Source: Mucilaginibacter sp. OK268
GTDB lineage: Bacteria > Bacteroidota > Bacteroidia > Sphingobacteriales > Sphingobacteriaceae
Direction of reading: 5' to 3'
Assembly: GCF_900103125.1 (NCBI RefSeq)
Contig: NZ_FNJV01000003.1
Span: forward strand, 620,001 to 684,000
Length of the DNA: 64,000 bases
The notes beneath the pieces were generated by a model, which saw only the letters and a list, made by a program, of their open reading frames with translations, did no database searches and was not told where the DNA came from. Numbering within the stretch: the first letter of the stretch is position 1; each line of letters begins with the position of its first letter. Both the position numbers and the translations under genes were made by a program. This document shows, in pieces, positions 1 to 7,110 of this stretch.

Positions 1-561
1 TATGCCAACGCTCATGCCCTGGCTCGATATGCTGCTCTTTGCCAGGAAGCGGGCGTGGTACCCATCGTGGAGCCCGAAGTACTGATGGATGGCAACCACA
101 CCATCGAACGTTGTTTTGAAGTAACCCAGCGGGTATTGCATATTGTATTTGAGGTGCTGATACAACAACGTATTTACCTGGAAGGCATAATATTAAAACC
201 CAACATGGTGGTATCCGGTATTGGCGCATCTGTACAAGCCAGCGTTGACCAGGTTGCCGACCTAACCGTTCAGTGTTTACTGCGCTGTGTCCCTGCTGCG
301 GTACCGGGTGTAGCGTTTTTGTCAGGTGGGCAACCGGCCCCTGATGCAAGCGCGCATTTAAGTGCTATGCACGTAAAATATAAAGGCAAATTACCCTGGG
401 CGCTTACCTTCTCGTTTGCCAGAGCGGTTCAGCAACCGGCCATGGAATACTGGCAGGGAAAAGATGAGAACGTGACCATTGCCCAACAACTCTTTTATAA
501 ACGCCTGAGCATCAATAATGCGGCACGGCGTGGTGAATATACACCGGCACTTGAAGCTTAA
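1..561 (+). CDS. Class I fructose-bisphosphate aldolase, 3' part
   Basis: The frame is open from the first base of the window, so the gene begins upstream and only about 186 C-terminal residues are visible. Aldolase cleaves fructose 1,6-bisphosphate to dihydroxyacetone phosphate and glyceraldehyde 3-phosphate in cytoplasmic glycolysis and gluconeogenesis. The stretch VPIVEPEVLMDG is typical of class I aldolases. GIILKPNMV carries the lysine that forms the Schiff base. FLSGGQ and LPWALTFSFARA are conserved strands of the TIM barrel. This is the animal/plant-type Schiff-base enzyme, not the zinc-dependent class II. The C-terminus is intact and a hairpin follows. Confidence 0.95.
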   Translation, partial: YANAHALARYAALCQEAGVVPIVEPEVLMDGNHTIERCFEVTQRVLHIVFEVLIQQRIYLEGIILKPNMVVSGIGASVQASVDQVADLTVQCLLRCVPAAVPGVAFLSGGQPAPDASAHLSAMHVKYKGKLPWALTFSFARAVQQPAMEYWQGKDENVTIAQQLFYKRLSINNAARRGEYTPALEA

Positions 562-570
562 TTTACCTAA

Positions 571-614
571 GCAACCACAGCAAGTGGCTGAAATAGACAA
601 CTTGCTGTGGTGCT
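571..614 (+). terminator. Hairpin after the aldolase gene
   Basis: Arms of about 13-14 bases, GCAACCACAGCAAG and CTTGCTGTGGTGC, differ by one unpaired base and enclose a 16-base loop, starting ten bases after the stop codon. There is no T-run, so it could be a weak terminator or a 3' end protector. Bases 615-833 hold no gene. Confidence 0.5.
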
Positions 615-751
615 TATACCGGATCTTTGACAGACATAAACCTATTACCCGGTAACCTTAAAAAATAGGATAGCCCTCCGGCTCCGCATCCCTCTGCCAT
701 ATACAGTACTATGATTGCTCCACTCACAAGCTAAAGATGGTCATAAATAGA

Positions 752-798
752 AATTAATAAACTGAATATGAGTATTCTAACCTATTGGTTTATTAATT
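752..798. promoter_or_regulatory. Inverted repeat before the DoxX-like gene
   Basis: Two perfect 11-base arms, AATTAATAAAC (752-762) and GTTTATTAATT (788-798), are separated by 25 bases and end 35 bases before the start codon. The position suits an operator for two dimers or a looped site. The regulator is unknown, and the AT richness weakens the case. Confidence 0.35.
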
Positions 799-833
799 TT
801 TTATTTATCTTATGCCACATTCCAAAAACCTAA

Positions 834-1586
834 ATGATGAATAACAACCTTTACCTTAGCACCGGAAAACTTTTCCTGGTGATCAGTATTATCGCCATAG
901 GCGTAATTCATATCGTATCGGACCATTTCCCGACCGGATTAATGCCTGTAGCTGCCTCATTGCCGGCAAAACAAGTATTGGCCTATTTAACAGGTTCGCT
1001 CATGATTGTGGCAGGCATACTTGTCCTGGTCAAAAAATACACGGCGTACGGCGCATTATTAGCTGCTCTGTTGTTTCTATTAGCCTTGCTCCTGATCCAC
1101 GTACCAAAAGTATTGGCTGAACCCAATAATCCATCTGAATGGACAGGCACTTTTGAAGTTATCTGTATTATGGCTGGCGCCCTGATCTTGTTGGGCAATA
1201 TCAGCAAAGACGGTGGCTCTAAGCTGATAAAAACCGGCACATACCTTTTTTCCATTGGCCTGCTGGTATTTGGCGTACAGCACTATATGTACGCTCAGTT
1301 TGTAGCCAACCTGATACCGGCCTGGATACCCGCTCATTTGTTTTGGGACTACCTGGTCATGGCTGCCTTTTTTGCTTCCGGAATAAGTTTCATCGTCAAC
1401 AAACTGACCAGATTGGCTGGAGGGCTTTTAGGCCTCATGTTTTTGATTTGGATGCTGATACTGCATTTGCCACGTGTTATAGCCAATGTACACACTGAAG
1501 CCGAATGGACAAGCCTGTTTGTAGCCCTGGCATTTAGCGGTATATCTTTTTTAATAGCAGGTTTAGCTACTACAGCAAAGAATTAA
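834..1586 (+). CDS. DoxX-like integral membrane protein, internally duplicated
   Basis: A 250-residue, very hydrophobic protein with about eight predicted membrane segments. It consists of two similar halves. Each ends in a segment with the pattern LIHVPKVLAE...SEWT (about residues 86-104) and LHLPRVIANV...AEWTSLF (about 206-225), each followed by another membrane helix. The four-helix unit resembles the DoxX/DoxD-like superfamily, whose members are quinone-linked or of unknown function. No specific activity can be assigned. Translation could start at either of two adjacent ATG codons. It stands alone between a hairpin and a strong terminator, so it is probably monocistronic. Confidence 0.75.
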   Translation: MMNNNLYLSTGKLFLVISIIAIGVIHIVSDHFPTGLMPVAASLPAKQVLAYLTGSLMIVAGILVLVKKYTAYGALLAALLFLLALLLIHVPKVLAEPNNPSEWTGTFEVICIMAGALILLGNISKDGGSKLIKTGTYLFSIGLLVFGVQHYMYAQFVANLIPAWIPAHLFWDYLVMAAFFASGISFIVNKLTRLAGGLLGLMFLIWMLILHLPRVIANVHTEAEWTSLFVALAFSGISFLIAGLATTAKN

Positions 1587-1595
1587 AATCACCTG

Positions 1596-1637
1596 AAAAG
1601 CCTGCAGACCGTTCGGTCTGCAGGCTTTTATTTTTTT
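1596..1637 (+). terminator. Rho-independent terminator
   Basis: A perfect 15-base stem (AAAAGCCTGCAGACC with its complement) closed by GTTC and followed by a T-rich tract, 10 bases after the DoxX-like gene. It also faces the end of the convergent collagen-like gene, so it may work in both directions. Confidence 0.9.
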
Positions 1638-1669
1638 AGTTATCCCTTTTTACCGGGACATTTTATTTA

Positions 1670-2596
1670 TTAATGCTCCTCAGGGATCCGGAAATAACGC
1701 TGTAACGTTGTATAATTCAAAGTACCAGGAATACTAACTCCGCCCGGTATAATTACAAAACGAAACTGGTGAGCATTAGAAATGTTGGTATAAGCGTTCA
1801 AACTGCTTACTAATTTAACCCTAACTTTGCCCAACGAAGCAAAATCAGACCAGGTATCTATATTAGGGGTTGTACCTTGCAGGTAAGTAATACCAATAGG
1901 CAACTGCCCTACCTGATTTGTAGGCCAAATAACCGGATTATACCCATTTAACTTGGCAAAAGCTATTACTGTACCTTTATCCAATATATTTTGCGTAATA
2001 GCCGGAATGCTGATATCGTGGTAAAATCCCCATGATCCAAAAATGGTGTCCTTTACATAGGTTGGCGGAGTAAACCAGCCGGTGTACATCACATTGGCAG
2101 TACCCGCAGGGCCCTGCGCACCGGTAGCTCCTTTAAATGATACCGGAGCTCCCCATCCGCCATCAGTTTTTGGACCGTACAACAGGTAATTTACCACATC
2201 AAGATAATAATCGCCATTATTACCTAATGAGCTTGCCGGAACCCCTGTTCCGTTAAGGATCTTATTACCAGGTGCACCAGCAGCACCTGCAGGTCCTTTT
2301 AGCGCGAAACCCGTGCCCCAGCCTGCAGCAGTTTTTGGGCCGTATAGCAAGCTGGTAGATATATTTAGATAAAAATCACCAACCGCACCTGTAGTGGTGG
2401 CAGGAACTGTGGTGCCACTGTAAATAACACTTCCGTTTTGCCCGTTAGCTCCCGGAGGGCCTGCGGGGCCAACTGCGCCTTGTGCACCTTGAGCTCCCTG
2501 TGAGCCTGCCGGGCCAACAGCCCCATCTTTTCCACACGATGCTGTTATCAACATTACCAACGCTGACAACACAAATAAGTAATTAAGTTTTTTCAT
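1670..2596 (-). CDS. Collagen-like repeat lipoprotein
   Basis: A 308-residue protein with a lipoprotein signal peptide ending at the lipobox TASC, so it is predicted to be anchored in the outer membrane. Directly after the cysteine come G-X-Y triplets (GPAGSQGAQGAQGAVGPAGP) typical of bacterial collagen-like proteins. Two copies of a module of about 45 residues follow, each with the pattern GD-Y-L then LYGPKT..GWG, and each ends in a further short G-X-Y stretch (KGPAGAAGAPG and KGATGAQGPAG). The C-terminal 130 residues form an unrecognised domain without obvious catalytic motifs. Such proteins are common as surface lipoproteins in Bacteroidota, but their function is not established. It has its own upstream gap of 240 bases. 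Confidence 0.8.
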   Translation of the reverse strand: MKKLNYLFVLSALVMLITASCGKDGAVGPAGSQGAQGAQGAVGPAGPPGANGQNGSVIYSGTTVPATTTGAVGDFYLNISTSLLYGPKTAAGWGTGFALKGPAGAAGAPGNKILNGTGVPASSLGNNGDYYLDVVNYLLYGPKTDGGWGAPVSFKGATGAQGPAGTANVMYTGWFTPPTYVKDTIFGSWGFYHDISIPAITQNILDKGTVIAFAKLNGYNPVIWPTNQVGQLPIGITYLQGTTPNIDTWSDFASLGKVRVKLVSSLNAYTNISNAHQFRFVIIPGGVSIPGTLNYTTLQRYFRIPEEH

Positions 2597-2644
2597 GAAA
2601 TTTGATTGTTAAAGAGTTATAGAATTTATCGGTACAGATAATAC

Positions 2645-2668
2645 TGCAGCTCAAAGTTGAGCACTGCA
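2645..2668. promoter_or_regulatory. Dyad upstream of the collagen-like lipoprotein gene
   Basis: GCTCAA-AG-TTGAGC (2649-2662) is a perfect 6+6 dyad, flanked on each side by TGCA. It lies about 50 bases before the minus-strand start at 2596. It could be an operator; no family is recognised. The remainder of 2669-2836 shows nothing clear. Confidence 0.3.
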
Positions 2669-2836
2669 ATACCAAAAACGCACCGTATAACTACCTTAAA
2701 ATCAGCGTAATTACACTCAATTCACCAACTTAAAAATGCGTATTTATACCTATAAAAAACAGGTAAATTATGGCGACGATTCTATCTTTGACCTGGCGAT
2801 CCCCTATAATATATGAAGATGTCTAACTGATTTGAA

Positions 2837-3220
2837 TTATTTAATGCTCTTTTTTATCTGGCAATAGTTATTACCCCAATCACATAAGGCATCCATAATG
2901 GGGATGAGCGTTTTACCCAGCTCGGTAAGCTTGTACTCTACCCGGGGAGGTGATTCGGCGTAGGCAGTGCGTAAAAGGATGCCATCGCGTTCCAGTTCTT
3001 TAAGCTGGGCTGTCAGCGTGGCCTGGGTGATATACTGCATCTTTTTCCGGAGCACTCCAAAGCGCATAGGGCACTTCTCCCTGATCTTGTTGAGCAGCAT
3101 CAGCTTCCATTTTCCGCCAATAATGTCCAGGGCATTTGTCATCGGACAGTTATCTTCCAAAAATTCTTCATTTTCGGTTTTTATAACCAGCTGATCGTCA
3201 TTATTAGTATCATTTTTCAT
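2837..3220 (-). CDS. HxlR-family transcriptional regulator
   Basis: A 127-residue winged-helix protein of the MarR-like HxlR family, which senses electrophiles, aldehydes or redox state in characterised members. The diagnostic start of the domain is CPMTNALDIIGGKWKLMLL, including the conserved cysteine before the first helix. It is followed by the recognition region ATLTAQLKELERDGILLR and the wing. It is divergent from the MFS exporter at 3334 with 113 bases between the starts, the usual arrangement for a local repressor of an exporter. A GGAGG sequence lies about ten bases before the ATG. This is unusual here, because most genes in the window lack a Shine-Dalgarno sequence. Confidence 0.93.
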   Translation of the reverse strand: MKNDTNNDDQLVIKTENEEFLEDNCPMTNALDIIGGKWKLMLLNKIREKCPMRFGVLRKKMQYITQATLTAQLKELERDGILLRTAYAESPPRVEYKLTELGKTLIPIMDALCDWGNNYCQIKKSIK

Positions 3221-3242
3221 ACTTAGTATCCTCCTTCAAACT

Positions 3243-3275
3243 ACTTGTGAGCCTCTCCTGCCTCACCCATCTTTG
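3243..3275 (+). promoter_or_regulatory. Possible promoter for the MFS exporter gene
   Basis: TTG followed after 20 bases by CATCTTTG, one mismatch from the Bacteroidota -7 consensus TAnnTTTG, 59 bases before the ATG at 3334. The intergenic region is shared with the divergent HxlR gene, so the repressor would be expected to bind here. Confidence 0.35.
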
Positions 3276-3333
3276 AACCGTAAAGTTAACAAAATCAGGC
3301 TTAAAGCCGGTTAAATTCATTTATCTGCAAATT

Positions 3334-4743
3334 ATGAACAAGCAAATTTCAAGGTGGTTGCTGCTGGTTATCCTGTCGTCGGCAGTGTTTTTATCAGTGA
3401 TTGATATATTTATCGTCAATGTGGCTATCCCCTCTATAAAAAGGGGTATACATGGTTCCGATAGTGATATCCAGTTGGTTATTGTGCTATACCTGCTGGG
3501 CTACGCCGCCTTCCTGATCACCGGCGGCCGGGCCGGCGATCATTATGGCAAAAAGAACGTTTTTATAATTTCTATGCTGCTGTTTATTGTTACCTCCTGC
3601 CTGTGTGGTTTTTCGCAAACAGCCTGGCAGATCAATACTTCGCGCTTTTTGCAGGGTATCAGCGCCGCTTTTATGATCCCGCAGAGCATTACTTACATCC
3701 AGGTACTTTTTCCGCTACACCACGACCGTATCAGGGCCCTGGGTATTTACGGAAGTATTGCTGGCACTGCCTCTATCATAGGGCAGTTTTTAGGGGGCCT
3801 GCTACCGGATATTCACTTTTTGATGGATGGCTGGCGATTGATCTTCCTCATTAATTTACCTATCGGTTTGGTAGCCGCGATCCTGGCAGCCATATTTCTG
3901 AAGGATACCAAAACCTCCAAAAAATCCCGATTTGACCATTCGGGTGTCAGCTTACTAACCGTAGCCCTGATATCACTGATATACCCTTTGGTCCGGGGCC
4001 CTGAGCTTCACTGGCCCTGGTGGAGCATGACATCTATCGCGCTCTCACTCCTATTGTTATACCTGTTTGTGCTCGACCAACGCCGGAAACTGCATAAGGG
4101 GCAGGAGCCTCTGGTTGACGTCCGCCTGTTCGGATTTAAGGACTTTAATATTGGTCTTTGCGCTGTACTGTTCTACTTTATGGTACAGGACACCTATTTT
4201 GTAATTAATGTGATCCTGTTTCAAAACGGTTTTGGTATCAGCTCGTCCGAAACCGGGGTATTCTTTGTGTTCCAGGGTGTTGGGTATGTGGTGGCCTCGC
4301 TATTGTCCCTTCGCCTGGTACCACGTTATGGCAAACGGGTGCTGCAGGTTGGTGTTTTGATCATGGTTACTTCGCTCCTGTTTCATTTACTGTTTTTCAA
4401 TTCAGCGACAGTCAGCAGGTATTTACTATTACCTGTGCTTTTTATTTATGGTACCGGCTGCGGATCAGTGTTGCCATCGTTGTTGACTATGGCCCTCAAA
4501 AGCATTCCAACCCATTTTGCAGGGGCCGCTTCCGGTACTTTCTCCACCTTTCAGCAAACCGCTATTGCTTTGGGGATAGGTATAGGGGGCGGTGTATTTT
4601 TTTACCGGCTGGCCGGCGACACCAGTTTGGCCGGGTACATATCGGCTTACCGGATGGCCACCGGGATCAATATTTTTCTGCTGGGTATGGTGAGCCTGTT
4701 TTTGTTTTTGCTGCCCGGCAAACCACAGACAAAAACTTTTTAA
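3334..4743 (+). CDS. MFS drug:proton antiporter, 14-helix DHA2 type
   Basis: A 469-residue inner-membrane transporter of the EmrB/QacA-like DHA2 branch of the major facilitator superfamily. The first helix carries DIFIVNVAIPSI, matching motif D1 of this group. GRAGDHYGKKNV is the loop 2-3 motif A. A motif C-like glycine-rich stretch (GIYGSIAGTASIIGQFLGG) lies in helix 5. About 14 membrane segments are visible. It probably exports a toxic small molecule using the proton gradient. Its divergent HxlR neighbour suggests induction by that compound. The substrate cannot be read from sequence. Confidence 0.92.
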   Translation: MNKQISRWLLLVILSSAVFLSVIDIFIVNVAIPSIKRGIHGSDSDIQLVIVLYLLGYAAFLITGGRAGDHYGKKNVFIISMLLFIVTSCLCGFSQTAWQINTSRFLQGISAAFMIPQSITYIQVLFPLHHDRIRALGIYGSIAGTASIIGQFLGGLLPDIHFLMDGWRLIFLINLPIGLVAAILAAIFLKDTKTSKKSRFDHSGVSLLTVALISLIYPLVRGPELHWPWWSMTSIALSLLLLYLFVLDQRRKLHKGQEPLVDVRLFGFKDFNIGLCAVLFYFMVQDTYFVINVILFQNGFGISSSETGVFFVFQGVGYVVASLLSLRLVPRYGKRVLQVGVLIMVTSLLFHLLFFNSATVSRYLLLPVLFIYGTGCGSVLPSLLTMALKSIPTHFAGAASGTFSTFQQTAIALGIGIGGGVFFYRLAGDTSLAGYISAYRMATGINIFLLGMVSLFLFLLPGKPQTKTF

Positions 4744-5006
4744 ACCTTAAATTTTAACAATTTTTTAGTTAAAAACAGGGTAAAAACACATCACTTTCGC
4801 CCATTTTAACAAAGTTTTAACGCCATTTTAACACTTTTTAACAAATTTTTGATGGGTTTTGAAAGGTTTAAAAAGTATTAAATAATTGATTATCAAATAA
4901 CTATGTATTAAATCGTCGTTTTTTGGCCTATTTTGGTCTTTATGCAAACGGCCCGGTTCTCTCTGTTTGGGAGAAAACCGGGCCGTTGTATATACAAATA
5001 TACGGA
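4744..5006. repeat. Two-copy AT-rich element with phased TTTTAAC boxes and conserved hairpin, copy 1
   Basis: This and 52476-52742 are the only two copies seen, in the same orientation on the plus strand. The copies share a TTAATTTTAACA-type start, AAAAACAGGGTAAAAAC, spaced TTTTAAC boxes, a 48-base core (4856-4903 here) with a single difference, and a terminal GC-rich hairpin (4947-4987). Here the TTTTAAC boxes start at 4752, 4804, 4815, 4826 and 4836. The element begins right after the MFS stop codon. No reading frame fits it. It may be a structured RNA, a protein-binding array or a repeat without host function. Confidence 0.75.
4947..4987. other. Hairpin of the two-copy element, copy 1
   Basis: Arms AACGGCCCGGTT and AACCGGGCCGTT pair perfectly over 12 bases, and an inner TCTC/GAGA pairing extends the stem. 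The equivalent hairpin at 52687-52723 has A-T where this one has G-C in the third pair of the shared stem, a compensatory change. No T-run follows on the plus strand. Confidence 0.75.
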
Positions 5007-5390
5007 TTTTTTGGGTAGGATAAAAGCTTTATCAGTAGCTCTCTCAGTATCCTTTCAGAAACCTAAGAGGAGATGGAATATTTTTTAAATAAGCCACAAT
5101 GGACTTAGTTTTTCAAACAAACGTTGCCAAACCACATTAAATATCAAAATTTCAAACCAACCGCCTATCTAGTTTACACCTATTCAATAAATCGAATTTA
5201 AAAAAACCACAGAACCATTAAATAATGAGCATTTTTTTCCAATTCGATATTTTTTTTCATAAAAGTAAATTTATAATAAGAATATATACATAAATAGCAT
5301 TTTAATAATTACAATAATGATAAAAATTACGAAAATAAAGTAAAATATCAATAAAATATTAAATTTAAGTCAAACTTTAAACTCAATTAA
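5007..5390. other. AT-rich gap with no recognised feature
   Basis: About 380 bases, strongly AT-rich, between the repeated element and the lipoprotein gene at 5391. No gene, hairpin or clear TAnnTTTG promoter box was found. It presumably holds the promoter of the 5391 gene. Confidence 0.5.
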
Positions 5391-6866
5391 ATGAAAAATC
5401 TCAAAAACCCCACATTTATTGTATTTATTTTTGCCACAAGTTTAATAGCTTGCAAAAAAGATCTCAAATCGATTACTCCTATTAGTAAAACAAGAGGTAA
5501 AACCCAGGACGCGCTTAACTACTCCTTTAACTGGGAAACAGCGACAAGTATGCCGGTTAATCCAAGTTCGCCAACAAGTGTATCCCTTCCATGGCAAAGT
5601 CAGTCGGGCACCCCTATTGATGCTTACCTTGTTAGTGATTATAAAAGTTCAGACGGCTGGAAATTGGTTTACAATACATTTAATACCACTGTTTATCCAA
5701 CTGCCAGTCAGCAGCCGGCAGGTGGTTTGTATTTTGCCTTATATAATGTTTACAGGGGCTTATTAAGGTTCTATTTATATATACCTCCATCGTATATTAA
5801 TAATAATGTAGATATTGAGCATGGATTAAGCCTTTATACTAACAACAGCACAACCTCTAAAATGCTGAATTTTGAAGGCGGGGATATTGTTGATGTTACT
5901 GCCAATACCAGCGTTTTTACTAAAACCAATAATAGCGGTGTTTCTTATGGCGGTGGATGGTATGCCATGCAATATCAAATCGCTTACGACCCCAACTTTG
6001 CAGCAACCACCTACCCCAACCTGGGCTTTACATGGAATTCAAGAACAGTAAGTATTAGTCAAATAAATTTGAATGGTACCTCAACAGGGGGGATAACCGG
6101 TAACATAACCCAAAAATCAAGTGGTTTTAACTGGGCAGGAGCTTTAATCAATGCCGGATTATCTGCTGTAGAAATATATGGAACTGCAGGTTTTGCCACC
6201 GGAACAAATATTGCCGGCGCTGCTTCCGGTGGTTTAGCAGGCAATATAACCGGGTTTTTAGATGCTATATTCGGAGGGAGCAGCGGCAATACCCAGGAGG
6301 TGGATTTAAAAATGAATTCAACCATTACCATGAATGGTACATTGACAGCCAGCCAGCCCCTTGTGCCTAACAGTCTTGTGGTACCAGGTCAAACGGTTGG
6401 CAATTCGGTAGGCGCCCCTCCTCCATTGTATACTTCGCCCTTAGGTGTATTTAATTTCCCTAATAAACCAACCGTACATATTACCAGTACAAAAACTACA
6501 GCGCCTTCCAGCTGGGACGGCCCGGCTAATGCTTATTATGTGAATACTTTTACTTTAGATCCTGCTTTTGTTACTTCTATACAAAAAAACACCGCTGTTA
6601 CAGGTTCGGCAACCGTAACTGTACAAAATGCCCAGGTATTATTAGAAAACCTTGACGCGTCAAGTTCATTCTATAATTACTCGGCAGCCACAGAAACCAT
6701 TGGAAATATTGCAGTTATTGATAATACTACCATTGATGGAAGAAAGCTTACCCCAACTACTGAAACTGCTTTAGTAAGGGTAACCGTTTTGGTAACCCCG
6801 AGCAATGGAACAACTCCCCCCATAAGAATTGTTAAAACCTTTTTAGGGACTTTGGTTACACCATAA
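5391..6866 (+). CDS. Uncharacterised lipoprotein, 491 residues
   Basis: I do not recognise this protein. It begins with a signal peptide and lipobox (SLIACKKD, cysteine near residue 21), so it should be an outer-membrane lipoprotein. The mature part is rich in Ser, Thr, Asn, Gly and aromatic residues, with many short beta-like stretches. A glycine/alanine-rich, membrane-like segment lies at about residues 245-300 (GLSAVEIYGTAGFATG and following, ending in FGGSSG). That segment is odd for a lipoprotein and could be an amphipathic or pore-like region. No catalytic motif was seen. The gene stands alone between an AT-rich gap and a repeat cluster. Existence as a gene is well supported by the signal peptide and length. 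Confidence 0.8.
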   Translation: MKNLKNPTFIVFIFATSLIACKKDLKSITPISKTRGKTQDALNYSFNWETATSMPVNPSSPTSVSLPWQSQSGTPIDAYLVSDYKSSDGWKLVYNTFNTTVYPTASQQPAGGLYFALYNVYRGLLRFYLYIPPSYINNNVDIEHGLSLYTNNSTTSKMLNFEGGDIVDVTANTSVFTKTNNSGVSYGGGWYAMQYQIAYDPNFAATTYPNLGFTWNSRTVSISQINLNGTSTGGITGNITQKSSGFNWAGALINAGLSAVEIYGTAGFATGTNIAGAASGGLAGNITGFLDAIFGGSSGNTQEVDLKMNSTITMNGTLTASQPLVPNSLVVPGQTVGNSVGAPPPLYTSPLGVFNFPNKPTVHITSTKTTAPSSWDGPANAYYVNTFTLDPAFVTSIQKNTAVTGSATVTVQNAQVLLENLDASSSFYNYSAATETIGNIAVIDNTTIDGRKLTPTTETALVRVTVLVTPSNGTTPPIRIVKTFLGTLVTP

Positions 6867-6894
6867 CCTGAACGCAGGTGACGACGACTCACCC

Positions 6895-6955
6895 GTCTAC
6901 ACTGCGCTCGACACCCCTTTCTTCGGCTTCGCCGTAAAGAGGGGTGAAAAATAAA
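6895..6955. repeat. Imperfect hairpin repeat, same type as the CTCTCC family
   Basis: CACCCCTTTCTTCGGC pairs imperfectly with GCCGTAAAGAGGGGTG around a TTC loop. The CTTCGGCTTCGCCGT core is shared with the repeats at 38574 and 52769. It could act as a terminator for the lipoprotein gene. Confidence 0.5.
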
Positions 6956-6958
6956 AAA

Positions 6959-7043
6959 ATGTCATTGCGAGGAGGAACAACGAAGCAATCTCCTCGCGTT
7001 AATATATACGAGGAGATTGCCGCGCTATCGCTCGCAATGACAT
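6959..7043. repeat. Palindromic repeat, family A (CATTGCGAG), copy 1
   Basis: The outer arms ATGTCATTGCGAG and CTCGCAATGACAT are perfect over 13 bases. The inner arms GCAATCTCCTCG and CGAGGAGATTGC are perfect over 12 bases. A second full copy is at 25376-25468 and a half copy at 62374-62404. Confidence 0.85.
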
Positions 7044-7060
7044 AGCTTGCAATGATTTTT

Positions 7061-7110
7061 AAAGCCCTCTCTTCCAATAGCTATCGGCGTGGAGAGGGTT
7101 GGGTGAGGTT
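7061..7110. repeat. Palindromic repeat, family D (CCCTCTCC), copy 1
   Basis: AGCCCTCTCTTCC and GGAGAGGGTT arms followed by GGGTGAGG, ending at the stop codon of the minus-strand alpha-galactosidase gene. Related copies are at 17291, 38574, 52769 and 54713. Confidence 0.6.

Noticed and set aside
2783..2790. TATCTTTG on the plus strand as a promoter
   Set aside because: It matches the -7 box, but no TTG lies at the right distance and no plus-strand gene follows before the HxlR gene, which is on the other strand.
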